Of a stretch of DNA of 64,000 nt, positions 45,780 through 55,567 are shown in pieces. Source of the stretch: an uncultured Rothia sp. (GTDB lineage: Bacteria > Actinomycetota > Actinomycetes > Actinomycetales > Micrococcaceae); the NCBI GenBank assembly GCA_946221065.1, contig CAMIIO010000003.1:62001-126000 (forward strand), in the 5' to 3' direction. Under the pieces are notes generated by a model. It was not told the origin of the DNA, did not search any database, and saw only the letters and a list, made by a program, of their open reading frames with translations. The stretch's first letter is position 1, and the number at the start of each line of letters is the position of its first letter. Position numbers and translations under genes: made by a program.

Positions 45780-47573
45780 TTGAGCATTGCCAGCCCCACA
45801 CGCCGTAAAGGTTCTACGAACCAATCTACCCAAGGTACTCAACGTATCAGCTGGTGGCGTCGTGGCAGATCTTTTATTGAATCGCAATATCGGCATACTG
45901 CCGCTACCTCGCTTAAGGGTGTTCCGCTCCTGCTCATTCTGATTGCTGTAGGCCTCACTGTTTTTGGGCTGGTTATGGTTCTTTCAGCATCTAGCGTGGA
46001 ACAAATAGCGCAGGGGCGATCTCCCTTTTCTCAGGTTTCTAAACAGGGAACATACGCAGGTATGGGGCTCTTTGCGATGGGGGTGATTGCGGTGACGCCG
46101 GTGAATTGGTATCGGCGTGGTTGGGTTCTCTATACCGCGATGAGCGCAGCTATTTTACTTCAGGCGGTAACAGCAGTTGCCGGTGTCGAGGTTAACGGTA
46201 ACCGTAACTGGATCAACTTAGGTTTTATGCAGGTGCAGCCATCTGAGTTCTCTAAACTCATTTTTGCCTTGTGGGGCGCATGGGTGCTAATGAACCAGGG
46301 GGAGATTTCCAGAAAGACGCGCAAGGCACTTTTTCCGTTGCTCTTTGGTGTGGGGTTGCTGGCTCTCTTCATTGTCTTGGGGCACGATATTGGCACTATC
46401 TTGGTTTACGCTCTGATGGTGATCGGATTGCTCTGGTTCGCCGGATTAAACTTCCGTGCCATGCTCATGGGATTAGGCGTTGCTGCCGTTTTAGGTTTTA
46501 CTGCCGTGGCAGTGAGCCCCAACCGTATAGCCCGTCTAGCTGGTACTTTCCTAGGGCACTGCCAGGATTCTACCTGCGATCAGTCGAATGCGGGGTTGGC
46601 GGCGCTTGCTACCGGAGGTTTCTGGGGAGTGGGACTGGGAAGATCCCGTCAAAAATATAATTATCTCCCCGAGGCTCATAACGACTATATCTTTGCTGTG
46701 GTAGGCGAGGAACTGGGACTCGTCGGAACCATGATTATTATCTTCCTTTACCTGGGATTGCTGTACTGTTGCATCCGTATTATGGTGCGCACCGCCGATC
46801 GTTTTATCGCCCTGGCAACGGGTGCGATTATGGTGTGGCTAATCGGCCAAGCAATGATTAACATCGCAATGGTCTCTGGGCTACTTCCGGTAATTGGCAT
46901 TCCGCTACCGCTCATCTCTTATGGCGGTTCCTCGCTCATTACTTCACTAGTAGCTATTGGTATTTTGATAGCTTTTGCGCGTCAAACTCCCATGCTACCT
47001 ATTACCAGTGACGGCACTAATTATTCGTATGCCTCATCTACCGAGTACAAGGATCAAAAACGACGTCGTATACTTAGCGATATCGTAGCGCGGGACAACC
47101 GTCGTTTGGATCGTGCTGGGGAGAACGCCGGATGGGATATTAAGGACATTCTCCTGAGGATGTTGGGTGGAAGCACAGCTGCTTCTTCTCCCCAGCCTGC
47201 CGCGCGTCGTCGTCCTCAAACCCGCGTTGCTGCTTCTGCACAGGCTCCGCGTAAAGCGCAACGAACAGCAACTTCATCTGCTCGCCCAACACCGCGCGGT
47301 ACGGGTACTTCACAGCGTTCTCGCTCGGACCACGCTCCTACTCGTGTAACCTCGCGTACCGGGTCGGTGTCGCGCAAAAAAGCTTCGGGTTCTTCACCGC
47401 AGACCGCCTCTTCCCGTAGGAATACTGGCGCAGAAAAATCACAAAGTAGTAGAAAGAACACCGCGGCACAACCGCCCACAACCGGGACCAGAAAAAAGCA
47501 GGAAAAACTGCCGCCCGGGCTGGTTCCCCTTCGTAAAAAACGCGGTTCGGCGGATAGGTCTAAACGTTCATAG
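45780..47573 (+). CDS. ftsW: Septal lipid II polymerase FtsW (SEDS family)
   Basis: FtsW is the SEDS glycosyltransferase that polymerises septal peptidoglycan together with FtsI. Ten membrane helices span about residues 40-410, with the family motifs NRNWINLGFMQVQPSEFSK, EAHNDYIFAVVGEELG and PLPLISYGGSS. The TTG at 45780 is eight bases after GAGGAG. The remaining C-terminal 155 or so residues are disordered, rich in Arg, Ser, Thr and Lys, and strongly basic, much longer than in most FtsW proteins; this tail could bind other divisome parts or nucleic acid. Confidence 0.94.
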   Translation: MSIASPTRRKGSTNQSTQGTQRISWWRRGRSFIESQYRHTAATSLKGVPLLLILIAVGLTVFGLVMVLSASSVEQIAQGRSPFSQVSKQGTYAGMGLFAMGVIAVTPVNWYRRGWVLYTAMSAAILLQAVTAVAGVEVNGNRNWINLGFMQVQPSEFSKLIFALWGAWVLMNQGEISRKTRKALFPLLFGVGLLALFIVLGHDIGTILVYALMVIGLLWFAGLNFRAMLMGLGVAAVLGFTAVAVSPNRIARLAGTFLGHCQDSTCDQSNAGLAALATGGFWGVGLGRSRQKYNYLPEAHNDYIFAVVGEELGLVGTMIIIFLYLGLLYCCIRIMVRTADRFIALATGAIMVWLIGQAMINIAMVSGLLPVIGIPLPLISYGGSSLITSLVAIGILIAFARQTPMLPITSDGTNYSYASSTEYKDQKRRRILSDIVARDNRRLDRAGENAGWDIKDILLRMLGGSTAASSPQPAARRRPQTRVAASAQAPRKAQRTATSSARPTPRGTGTSQRSRSDHAPTRVTSRTGSVSRKKASGSSPQTASSRRNTGAEKSQSSRKNTAAQPPTTGTRKKQEKLPPGLVPLRKKRGSADRSKRS

Positions 47574-47651
47574 CTCCACAGCTGATTTAGCTAATAACCG
47601 TGAAGAACGTAAAATTGAGTGCAGGAAGCTGAGAACATCACGGGAGTATCA

Positions 47652-48755
47652 ATGAAAGAAGAACCCTCTATTGTGCTGGCTGGCGGGGGAACCGCTGGGC
47701 ATATCAACCCGATGCTTGCCATCGCACGCGAGGTTCGTGCCCTTGCCCCGCACGCTAAAATCCTGACGGTGGGCACGGAGTCCGGTATGGAGGCTCAGCT
47801 TGTCCCCGCGGCCGGTTATGAGATCTCGTTTATTCCTCGTGTTCCGATGCCTCGTACGCCCAACCGTGCAGCGTTAAGCTTTCCTTATAATTTTAGAAAG
47901 TCCCTGCGTATCGCAGAACGTATTCTTCGCGAGGCGCAGGCCGACGTCGTCGTGGGTGTAGGCGGGTACGTGTGTACGCCGATGTATTTGGCAGCCAACA
48001 AGCTTCGTATTCCGGTAGTTATTCATGAAGCCAATGCCCGTCCCGGTCTTGCTAATAAAGTAGGTGCCCGCAAAGCAGTGATGGTAGGAACAGCGTTTCC
48101 GCACACACCTATTGCCAAGGGGCAACATGTTGGCATGCCCATGCGCCAAGAAATCGAGTCTTTGGATCGAGCTATCAGGCGTCAGGGTGCTCGTAAGAGC
48201 TTAGGGCTCGAAGAGAACATGCCCACTTTGGTAGTCACAGGCGGATCCTTGGGTGCGCAGAGCCTCAATGAATGTGTGCGAAAGATCTATGGACACTTGG
48301 ACGAGTGGGGCTTTCAGATCTTACATATCACAGGTCGGAATAAGGCATTACGTGATGAATCCGGTGAGCTTCTCTCTGCCCCGCATTATGTGCAACGAGA
48401 GTTTATTACCAGTATGGAAGACGTATATGCTGCCGCAGATCTGCTCGTGGTGCGCTCGGGTGCGGCTACTGTATCTGAGGTGGCAGCAGTGGGTGTTCCA
48501 GCAATCTTTGTGCCGCTACCCATCGGTAATGGAGAGCAGGCACTGAATGCTCGTTCACTTGTTGATGCGCAAGCCGGATTGCTGATTAAAGACGATGACT
48601 TTACCGCTTCCTGGTTCACTAACAATATTCCTTCGCTCATGAAAGACACCCAGCGTCTGAAACACATGGCACAGCGTTCAGCCGAGCAGGGTATCCGTAA
48701 CGCCGCAGAAGTAATGGCTCGAGAAGTATTGAAAGTAGCTGAGAATAATGACTAA
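47652..48755 (+). CDS. murG: Undecaprenyl-PP-MurNAc-pentapeptide GlcNAc transferase MurG
   Basis: MurG adds GlcNAc to lipid I to make lipid II on the inner face of the membrane. The 367-residue protein has the glycine loops LAGGGTAGHINPMLAIA and VTGGSLGAQSLNE and the donor-binding region RSGAATVSEVAAVGVP with PLPIGNGEQ. The ATG at 47652 has CGGGAG upstream; a GTG at 47619 would add 11 residues without a good ribosome site. It overlaps murC by eight bases. Confidence 0.95.
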   Translation: MKEEPSIVLAGGGTAGHINPMLAIAREVRALAPHAKILTVGTESGMEAQLVPAAGYEISFIPRVPMPRTPNRAALSFPYNFRKSLRIAERILREAQADVVVGVGGYVCTPMYLAANKLRIPVVIHEANARPGLANKVGARKAVMVGTAFPHTPIAKGQHVGMPMRQEIESLDRAIRRQGARKSLGLEENMPTLVVTGGSLGAQSLNECVRKIYGHLDEWGFQILHITGRNKALRDESGELLSAPHYVQREFITSMEDVYAAADLLVVRSGAATVSEVAAVGVPAIFVPLPIGNGEQALNARSLVDAQAGLLIKDDDFTASWFTNNIPSLMKDTQRLKHMAQRSAEQGIRNAAEVMAREVLKVAENND

Positions 48756-50238
48756 TTCCTTGATGAACCTTGAGCTTGATTTACCTGCTCCGTTAAATCC
48801 TCCTTTTGCTGATCGTCCAGATCTTGCTCAGCTGGGTAGAGTGCATTTTATTGGCATTGGCGGGGCTGGGATGTCTGCCATCGCACAGCTCATGCTAGAA
48901 GCCGAGGTAAAAGTTTCTGGCTCGGATCGAGCTTCTAATGCTTTGACCGATTCTTTGCAACGCCAAGGGGCGCGTATTTTTACTCCGCAGAATGTGGCAA
49001 ACATTGTGGATGTGGATACCGTCGTTATCTCTACCGCTATTAAAGAAGATAATCCTGAGCTGGTAGAAGCTAGGGCTCAGGGACTGCGTATCTTGCACCG
49101 TTCGGAGGCTTTGGCGGCTACTATGAGCCGTTCTCAGGTTATTGCGGTGGCAGGTACACATGGTAAGACCACCACAAGTTCCATGATTTCGGTGATGCTG
49201 GATGCTTTGGGAGTGGATCCTTCTTTTGCTGTGGGATCAACTATCGCTGGGTTCAACACTAATGCTCGGATGAGTTCTCGCCGGGAGGACGCATGGTTTG
49301 TTGCGGAGGCCGATGAGTCTGATGGTTCCTTTGTACGGTATCGCCCTGAAATCGCGGTCATTACTAACGCCGAGCCTGATCATTTAGATTTTTACGGTAC
49401 TGCAGAGCGAGTCTTTGAGGCTTTTTATCGCTTTATTGGTTCGTTGGCTCCGGGGGGAGTGCTGGTAACCTGCGCTGACGATAGTGGCGGTTGGGAGCTT
49501 GCACAGCATACTCGTGAGGCGGGTATTGACGTAGTTACGTATGGAGAGAGCGAAAAGGCTGACGTCCGACTGAGCAATACCACAAGCGAGGGCGTGGAAT
49601 GTTCTTCCGAACTCTCCTGGGAGTTTAGCGTGGCCGGGCAGCGGTTTGCTGGATCGGGAAAACTCACTCTTAACATTCCTGGAAAACATAATCAGCTTAA
49701 TGCTGCGGCTTCTTTTATTTGTGGGTTGTTGACCGGGTCCAAACCTACTGAGGTGATTCGAGCGCTTACTCACTTTACGGGCACGGATCGTCGCTTTACC
49801 CTGCGTGGTGAAGCCAACGAGGTGAAAGTCTTTGATGATTATGCTCATCATCCCACCGAAGTTTTACGGGCTTTGGAAGCAGGACGAACCGTGGCAGCTG
49901 GCCATAATCTGTACGTGCTTTTTCAGCCCCATTTATTCTCTCGAACGAGAGAATTTGCTCAGGAGTTTGCTCAGGCATTAGCTCAAGCGGATCGGGCGTA
50001 TGTCATGGACATCTATCCTGCGCGTGAGCTGCCTATAGAGGGGGTAACGAGTGCTCTTATCACCGAGGCTGGATTTTCGGAAGTATATTATACCTCTGCA
50101 GAAGAAGCGATGGAGAAAATGGTGAGTCAGGCACTTCCCGGTGATGTGCTCATGACTGTGGGTGCTGGCAACGTTACGGAGTTCGGTCCCGAACTGGTGC
50201 AACGCTTACGCAAGCAAGAAGCGGAGGCAAACGCCTAG
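48748..50238 (+). CDS. murC: UDP-MurNAc:L-alanine ligase MurC
   Basis: MurC starts the pentapeptide by joining L-alanine to UDP-MurNAc. The 496-residue protein has the N-terminal HFIGIGGAGMSAIAQLM, the ATP loop VAGTHGKTTTSSM and the late DDYAHHPTEV. The start overlaps the end of murG by eight bases, and its stop overlaps the ftsQ GTG (TAGTG). Confidence 0.96.
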   Translation: MTNSLMNLELDLPAPLNPPFADRPDLAQLGRVHFIGIGGAGMSAIAQLMLEAEVKVSGSDRASNALTDSLQRQGARIFTPQNVANIVDVDTVVISTAIKEDNPELVEARAQGLRILHRSEALAATMSRSQVIAVAGTHGKTTTSSMISVMLDALGVDPSFAVGSTIAGFNTNARMSSRREDAWFVAEADESDGSFVRYRPEIAVITNAEPDHLDFYGTAERVFEAFYRFIGSLAPGGVLVTCADDSGGWELAQHTREAGIDVVTYGESEKADVRLSNTTSEGVECSSELSWEFSVAGQRFAGSGKLTLNIPGKHNQLNAAASFICGLLTGSKPTEVIRALTHFTGTDRRFTLRGEANEVKVFDDYAHHPTEVLRALEAGRTVAAGHNLYVLFQPHLFSRTREFAQEFAQALAQADRAYVMDIYPARELPIEGVTSALITEAGFSEVYYTSAEEAMEKMVSQALPGDVLMTVGAGNVTEFGPELVQRLRKQEAEANA

Positions 50239-51200
50239 TGGCTTCGTCTCAGGGGTTTACTGATGAAGAAAAACGCTCTGTTTCTGTACGTGTGAACTCG
50301 GCTAAAGTTACCCCTTTAGCCGAGAAGAGCCGTGCCTCAGAACAACCCTCCAGTAAGTTTATGCAGTGGCGCGCACGGCGAGGGGAAAAAAACTCCTCGG
50401 CTGTCAAGGGGCAGCAGAATCAACAAGCTACGGCAGAGAAATCAAACTCTGACCTTTCATCTCAAACAGCGCAATCTGTTTCTGCTCAGAAGCTGTCATG
50501 GCGTGAACGCGGCCGGAAGTCATGGAAGAAAATCCTTGGAGCGGTGGTAGCACTTGCCCTGGTAGTAGCGCTTTTTGTGGGAGTAGTCTTTTTCTCTCCG
50601 TTGCTTGCCACCCAAAAGATTACGGTGGAGGGAGCGTCATTGTTGTCTCAATCTACTCTTGAAGAGAAGCTAGCGCCGTTAGAAGGCACTCCGTTGCCAC
50701 GTATTACTGAAGACGAGGTGAAATCGAGACTGGGGGAGTCTACTATTCTTCGTGGGGTAACGGTGCAGGCGCATGCTCCGCATGAGCTGATTGTGATAGT
50801 ACATGAGCGTGTACCTGTGGCCCTGATTAAAAAGGATGAGGGCTTTGAGATGGTAGACGCTGACGGCGTGGAATTAGGAACGGTGAAAAGTGCCGATGCG
50901 GTGCCGATGCCGTTGATAGAAGGTGGGAAAGATGTGGTGAAGAAACCGCAATTTTCTACTATTGCTGCGGTGTTAGCTACTCTTCCTCAGGAGCTTTTAG
51001 GGCAGGTGTCGCAGGCTTCTGCGGATTCTGCATCCACTATTAGTTTGACGATGAATGATGGTACTCATGTGGTGTGGGGGACCTCGGAAGACAGCGAGCT
51101 TAAAGCTAAAGTTCTGATTCAGCTTCGGAATACCTTGGGAGAATTTGGGCGGATTCAAACCTATGACGTTTCAAGCCCCTTGGTTCCCACTACTAAATAA
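50238..51200 (+). CDS. ftsQ: Cell division protein FtsQ
   Basis: FtsQ is a bitopic divisome protein that links FtsL/FtsB to the septum. It has a long polar N-terminal cytoplasmic part (about 95 residues), one helix (VVALALVVALFVGVVFF), then the POTRA domain (TQKITVEGASLLSQSTLEEKL... to VPVALIKKDEGFEMVDADG) and a C-terminal beta domain. At 320 residues it is normal for actinobacteria. The GTG at 50238 overlaps the murC stop. About 200 bases of regulatory-looking sequence follow before ftsZ. Confidence 0.92.
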   Translation: MASSQGFTDEEKRSVSVRVNSAKVTPLAEKSRASEQPSSKFMQWRARRGEKNSSAVKGQQNQQATAEKSNSDLSSQTAQSVSAQKLSWRERGRKSWKKILGAVVALALVVALFVGVVFFSPLLATQKITVEGASLLSQSTLEEKLAPLEGTPLPRITEDEVKSRLGESTILRGVTVQAHAPHELIVIVHERVPVALIKKDEGFEMVDADGVELGTVKSADAVPMPLIEGGKDVVKKPQFSTIAAVLATLPQELLGQVSQASADSASTISLTMNDGTHVVWGTSEDSELKAKVLIQLRNTLGEFGRIQTYDVSSPLVPTTK

Positions 51201-51201
51201 T

Positions 51202-51363
51202 TCAAGTTATACTTGAGGTTGCACTCAAATACTGCTGAAATCAGGAATTTTTGGAGAATTTCACCCATTGGGTGCGACAGAACAACAGCCGTATTGATAC
51301 GCTTTTTCTGAATAAGTAATTAGCAGTAGTGCAAATGATTTAAACCCTTAGCTAAAGGTTTAA
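51202..51363. promoter_or_regulatory. Dyads in the ftsQ-ftsZ gap, including a 24-bp near-perfect palindrome
   Basis: The gap before ftsZ contains TCAAGT-TAT-ACTTGA (51202-51216), TTGAG-N6-CTCAA (51213-51228), and a 24-bp palindrome at 51340-51363 (TTAAACC ... GGTTTAA, 11 of 12 pairs). A CATAAT at 51372-51377 is a possible -10 just downstream, so the large dyad would sit over the -35 region, where a regulator could act. Confidence 0.55.
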
Positions 51364-51400
51364 GGATTTTTCATAATATTTTCAACAATTGAGGGACTAC

Positions 51401-52591
51401 ATGGACACTTCAACCCCCCAGAATTACCTAGCAGTCATCAAAGTCGTCGGTATCGGCGGTGGCGGCGTCAACGCTGTTAATCGCATGATTGAGGTAGGTC
51501 TGCGAGGTGTCGAATTCATTGCAATCAACACCGATGCGCAGGCGTTGCTAATGTCCGACGCAGACGTCAAGCTAGATGTTGGCCGTGAGCTTACTCGTGG
51601 TCTTGGTGCCGGTGCAAACCCCGAGGTTGGCCGCCAGGCTGCAGAGGATCACGAGCAGGAAATTGAAGAGGTGCTCAAGGGCGCCGATATGGTTTTCGTG
51701 ACCGCAGGTGAAGGCGGTGGCACCGGTACTGGTGGCGCGCCCGTCGTCGCTCGTATTGCACGTTCGCTCGGTGCCTTGACTATTGGTGTGGTTACCCGCC
51801 CCTTCACTTTTGAAGGACGCCGTCGTTCAAATCAGGCAGAAACCGGTATTGCGTCTTTGCGTGATGAAGTAGATACCCTCATCGTTATCCCCAACGATCG
51901 TTTGCTTTCTATCTCTGATCGCAACGTTTCCATGCTGGACGCTTTCAAGTCCGCTGACCAGGTACTGCTCTCCGGTGTGCAGGGTATTACCGATTTGATT
52001 ACCACCCCCGGTTTGATCAACCTTGACTTTGCCGATGTTAAGTCAGTGATGCAGGGTGCAGGTTCTGCGCTGATGGGCATTGGTTCCGCTTCCGGTGAAG
52101 ATCGCGCGGTAAAGGCGGCAGAGCTCGCTATCGCTTCGCCTCTCTTGGAAGCTTCCATCGACGGCGCCCACGGTGTGCTTCTCTCAATTCAGGGTGGCTC
52201 TGATCTTGGTCTGTTTGAGATCAACGAAGCTGCTCGTCTGGTTCAAGAGGTCGCTCACCCTGATGCAAACATCATCTTCGGTGCAGTGATTGACGACGCC
52301 CTTGGCGATGAAGCCCGCGTAACGGTTATTGCTGCTGGCTTTGACTCTGTAAACCCCGATACCAATTCCGGTAATGCTCACGTGCAACCCCAGGCACAAC
52401 AGGAACAGCCGCGTAAAGCTCCCGCTTTTGGTGGAGCTTCCTCCGCTCCTGCCCAACCTTCTACGAGCAACTGGCAGCAGAGCAATGAACTGAACCGTAA
52501 TGGTGGCTTCGACGTGGATCTTCCTCCCGTGGTGGAAGAGTCCTCAGCTCCTCGTAAAGACACCCTGGATGTTCCTGACTTCCTGAAATAA
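51401..52591 (+). CDS. ftsZ: Cell division protein FtsZ
   Basis: FtsZ is the tubulin-like GTPase that forms the division ring. The 396-residue protein has the nucleotide-binding [16 protein letters not shown], the tubulin signature [10 protein letters not shown] and the T7 loop region [11 protein letters not shown]. The disordered linker is rich in Gln and Pro, and the C-terminal peptide [10 protein letters not shown] is the SepF/FtsW-binding tail. The ATG at 51401 has GAGGG upstream; the TTG at 51389 is less likely. Transcription ends at a strong terminator. Confidence 0.97.
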   Translation: MDTSTPQNYLAVIKVVGIGGGGVNAVNRMIEVGLRGVEFIAINTDAQALLMSDADVKLDVGRELTRGLGAGANPEVGRQAAEDHEQEIEEVLKGADMVFVTAGEGGGTGTGGAPVVARIARSLGALTIGVVTRPFTFEGRRRSNQAETGIASLRDEVDTLIVIPNDRLLSISDRNVSMLDAFKSADQVLLSGVQGITDLITTPGLINLDFADVKSVMQGAGSALMGIGSASGEDRAVKAAELAIASPLLEASIDGAHGVLLSIQGGSDLGLFEINEAARLVQEVAHPDANIIFGAVIDDALGDEARVTVIAAGFDSVNPDTNSGNAHVQPQAQQEQPRKAPAFGGASSAPAQPSTSNWQQSNELNRNGGFDVDLPPVVEESSAPRKDTLDVPDFLK

Positions 52592-52610
52592 TTTCACCAA
52601 GAAATTGTTT

Positions 52611-52651
52611 AATGCGCCCGGCTCTCACTATAAAGCTGGGCGCATTTTTAA
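52611..52651 (+). terminator. Intrinsic terminator after ftsZ
   Basis: AATGCGCCC-GGCT pairs with AGCT-GGGCGCATT (52611-52623 and 52634-52646, one mismatch), followed by TTTTTA. Confidence 0.9.
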
Positions 52652-52720
52652 TAAAAATGTATGACGTGCCTTCTGGTTCTGTACTACACGGTGTGGAGGC
52701 AATAACTCAAGGAGAGCACG

Positions 52721-53530
52721 ATGACTCATCATAATCCACGCCTTTATTCTCATGTTTCGTGGGAGCAGAACGGGCAAGAAATTCATGTTGGATTTACCTC
52801 GATAGGTGCGGGCAATCTTGGCTTACATGTGGGTGAGGATCCGGTGGGAGTGTTAGCTAATCGCGCTGCACTGGAACGTAGCCTGCACCTAAAGGAAGGC
52901 TCATTCCGATACCTTAATCAAGTACACGGGATAGAGGTTTTTGATGCAGATTCTTATGAGGTCTTATCAGTCTCTTCTCGTCCTTCTATTCAAGAGGCTG
53001 TAGAAATTCAGCGCCATGCACCTGTTGCAGACGCCGCTGTGACTGGCAGAGAATATTCGCTTGCTGTGATGGTTGCAGATTGTATTCCATTGGTATTTGT
53101 GGGGGAGACACAAAATAATCAGATAATTTTTGCGGTGGCTCATGCTGGACGTCAAGGACTGCTTTCGGGGGTGATTCAGCAGACAGTGGGAGAAATGGTG
53201 TATCGAGGTGCCGAGAAAATTCAGGTGTGGTTGGGCCCCTCTATTTGCGGTTCTTGCTATGAAGTTCCGGAAGCTATGCGCAAGGATTCTGCTGAGAAGA
53301 TTCCGGAAATTTTTTCGACAACCTCGTGGGGTACTCCGGCCCTGGACCTTCCCGCCGCGGCTGTTGCACTATTGCGCACCATGCCAATGATTACCCATAT
53401 CCATCGGAGTCTTTCAGCTTGTACCTTTGAGAATAAAGAATTATTTTCGCATCGTAGAGGGAACCCGCATGGACGTATAGCGGGGCTTGTGTGGGCAGGT
53501 AAGGAAAGAAAAGGAGAATCTAGTGTCTAA
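52721..53530 (+). CDS. pgeF: Peptidoglycan editing factor PgeF (YfiH family, DUF152)
   Basis: This is a 269-residue zinc-site protein of the laccase-domain YfiH family, which in other bacteria removes wrongly built muropeptide precursors. Metal-site residues are visible in LNQVHG (His), VMVADCIPLV (Cys) and VAHAGRQGL (His), and SACTFEN...HRRG is the C-terminal motif. It starts ATG after CAAGGAG and overlaps the next gene by eight bases. It is regularly placed after ftsZ in actinobacteria. Confidence 0.9.
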   Translation: MTHHNPRLYSHVSWEQNGQEIHVGFTSIGAGNLGLHVGEDPVGVLANRAALERSLHLKEGSFRYLNQVHGIEVFDADSYEVLSVSSRPSIQEAVEIQRHAPVADAAVTGREYSLAVMVADCIPLVFVGETQNNQIIFAVAHAGRQGLLSGVIQQTVGEMVYRGAEKIQVWLGPSICGSCYEVPEAMRKDSAEKIPEIFSTTSWGTPALDLPAAAVALLRTMPMITHIHRSLSACTFENKELFSHRRGNPHGRIAGLVWAGKERKGESSV

Positions 53531-54350
53531 TGACCTACTGAATTTTACTACTGAACGTCACAAAGATTTATCTCTTCGCTTACAAGATGTTCGGGCAAGC
53601 ATCGCTGAGGCCGCGCAAGACTTTTCTGGCGCGAGAGAAAAAAATAGTCCGTTGCCCGAGCTTACCGTTGTTACCAAGTTTTTTCCGGCCTCGGATGTTG
53701 CGGCCTTATATGATCTTGGGGTACGACGGGTTGGCGAAAATCGTGATCAGGAAGCGGCAGCAAAAGCTGAGCTCCTTACTCGCCTTCCTGGCGAAAGCCA
53801 AGACCCACTGAGATGGGCTTTTATCGGTCAGTTACAGTCGAATAAAGCTAAATCTGTGGTGAAGTATGCCGCGGAAGTTCAGTCTGTCGATAGGTTGTCT
53901 TTAGTCAAAGCTCTGTCTAAAGCCTATTCTTCACAGCTGGCTCGCGCGGAAAACGATGAAAGTCCTTTCCCCTGGACTTATTCGCAGGGCGGCCTAAGCT
54001 GCTTGATTCAGGTGAATCTGCAAGAGGGTGGAGAAAGCACCGCTGGTCATGCTGCACAAGGTTTGCGGGGAGGTGTCTTGCCTTCGGAGATTGAAAAAAT
54101 TGCAGAAGCTATAGAAAATTCGGAAGGTCTGCGCTGTGCGGGGCTGATGGCTGTTGCTCCTCTAGGTGCTGAACCGGAGCGAGCCTTTGAAAGGCTCTGG
54201 GGGATTGCACAAAAATTTAGAGAAAATTATCCGCAAGCCACTCGTCTTTCAGCAGGGATGAGCGGAGATTTAAAAACGGCGATTAGATGGGGCTCGACGG
54301 AGGTTCGGGTTGGATCACAAATTATGGGGCCTCGTCCTGCCATACGATAA
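53523..54350 (+). CDS. YggS-family PLP homeostasis protein
   Basis: This protein binds pyridoxal 5'-phosphate and helps control its free level. It is 275 residues with the PLP lysine Lys52 in ELTVVTKFF, then VGENRDQEAAAK, HFIGQLQ-equivalent WAFIGQLQSNK and the C-terminal SAGMSGDLKTAI...VRVGSQIMG. The GTG at 53523 has AAAGGAG upstream and overlaps the pgeF stop; the longer frame from 53487 is not supported. The protein has an insertion around residues 150-180 compared with short homologues. Confidence 0.92.
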   Translation: MSNDLLNFTTERHKDLSLRLQDVRASIAEAAQDFSGAREKNSPLPELTVVTKFFPASDVAALYDLGVRRVGENRDQEAAAKAELLTRLPGESQDPLRWAFIGQLQSNKAKSVVKYAAEVQSVDRLSLVKALSKAYSSQLARAENDESPFPWTYSQGGLSCLIQVNLQEGGESTAGHAAQGLRGGVLPSEIEKIAEAIENSEGLRCAGLMAVAPLGAEPERAFERLWGIAQKFRENYPQATRLSAGMSGDLKTAIRWGSTEVRVGSQIMGPRPAIR

Positions 54351-54500
54351 AATGAGCTGGAGCTGAGGTTTTAGCTCTTAGGTAACTTTAAAGCGATTCT
54401 GCTCAGTAAGCTGAGGTTTCGCTGATACCTTTAGAAGCAGGATAAGAACATTACACGTTGCGCCGTCAATCTGCTGGCGCTTCTTGAACGGGAGAGAGAC

Positions 54501-55253
54501 ATGGCACCTCGTACGTTGCACCAGGCGATGGCCTATCTTGGGCTTGCCGAGCAAACCGAGCCCGCGCGTGACAGCAGGCCATATAATGAGGATCGCTATG
54601 ATCGCGAGCACGATCAATACGAGGACACCCGCGGAGTGCTATATGACCAACCTGAAGGTGACTCTTATATGAGTTACGAGGAAGATGATTTTGATGACGA
54701 CGTTCATTTTGACGATGAGCGAACTCCTTCAGCAGGTTCCGTTCGGGAGGATGAACACGAACCCGCAACTCAAGCATCTTCTGCTCATTTGGTGCGTGAT
54801 GAACTCTCTTATCCTGAGGTGTATGAGGAGAAAGAACGCTCCGCTGGAAGCGTTGCGAATACGGGTCCTTTGCCAGCTCTGAAACGTCAAGCTCAGTTAG
54901 ATTCAGCTCCCCCTAAGCCTGCTACTCCTATATCAACCAACGAAAGCGAAGAAGAATTGCGTCGTATCACCACGATCCACCCCCGTTCCTACAACGATGC
55001 CAAGATTATCGGTGAGTCTTTCCGCGAGAGTATTCCCGTGATTATGAATGTAACGGATATGGGAGAATCTGAAGCCAAGCGTTTAGTAGACTTCTCTGCC
55101 GGTCTTGCCTTTGCGCTGCACGGCTCCATTGAACGGGTTACGGATAAGGTTTTTTTGCTAACTCCCGCTAACCTGGAAGTATTGGGTGCAGAAGGCGCGG
55201 AAGTTCCCGTTGCGCTTGATGGAGATTCTTCCGACCTATTCGATCAGGACTAA
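54501..55253 (+). CDS. sepF: Cell division protein SepF
   Basis: SepF anchors FtsZ to the membrane, the role taken by FtsA elsewhere; no ftsA is present in this cluster. The 250-residue protein has a membrane-binding N-terminal amphipathic segment [15 protein letters not shown], a long acidic Tyr-rich linker (about residues 25-145) and the C-terminal SepF core ([19 protein letters not shown] ... [20 protein letters not shown]). The linker is longer than in most SepF proteins. GGGAGAG stands upstream of the ATG. Confidence 0.93.
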   Translation: MAPRTLHQAMAYLGLAEQTEPARDSRPYNEDRYDREHDQYEDTRGVLYDQPEGDSYMSYEEDDFDDDVHFDDERTPSAGSVREDEHEPATQASSAHLVRDELSYPEVYEEKERSAGSVANTGPLPALKRQAQLDSAPPKPATPISTNESEEELRRITTIHPRSYNDAKIIGESFRESIPVIMNVTDMGESEAKRLVDFSAGLAFALHGSIERVTDKVFLLTPANLEVLGAEGAEVPVALDGDSSDLFDQD

Positions 55254-55261
55254 TTGTACTG

Positions 55262-55567
55262 ATGGGTTACCTGGTTGCTGTCTTGGCTATTGGTGTTTAT
55301 CTACTTCAAATCGCGTTGATGTTGCGTTTGGTTTTTGATTGGGTGCAGTCCTTTGCCCGGAACTGGCGTCCCTCCGGACTAACCCTAGTGCTTGCCACCG
55401 GGGTTTATGCCGTTACGGATCCTCCTATGCTGTGGTTGCGCCGCCGGGTTCCTCCGCTCAATGTTGGAGGAATGTCCTTAGACTTGGGTTTTCTGATTTT
55501 GGTGATGGTTGTTTCTATGGTGTTTCTCTTTTTACAGGGTCTTACGTATTCACTCTCGGGAATTTAA
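55262..55567 (+). CDS. YggT-family membrane protein
   Basis: This is a 101-residue protein with two hydrophobic segments, at the N-terminus (YLVAVLAIGVYLLQIALML) and C-terminus (LDLGFLILVMVVSMVFLF), and the middle FDWVQSFARNW and TDPPMLWLRRRVPP motifs typical of YggT. It follows sepF by eight bases and belongs to the same unit. Its role, possibly in osmotic or division-related membrane function, is not established. Confidence 0.88.
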   Translation: MGYLVAVLAIGVYLLQIALMLRLVFDWVQSFARNWRPSGLTLVLATGVYAVTDPPMLWLRRRVPPLNVGGMSLDLGFLILVMVVSMVFLFLQGLTYSLSGI

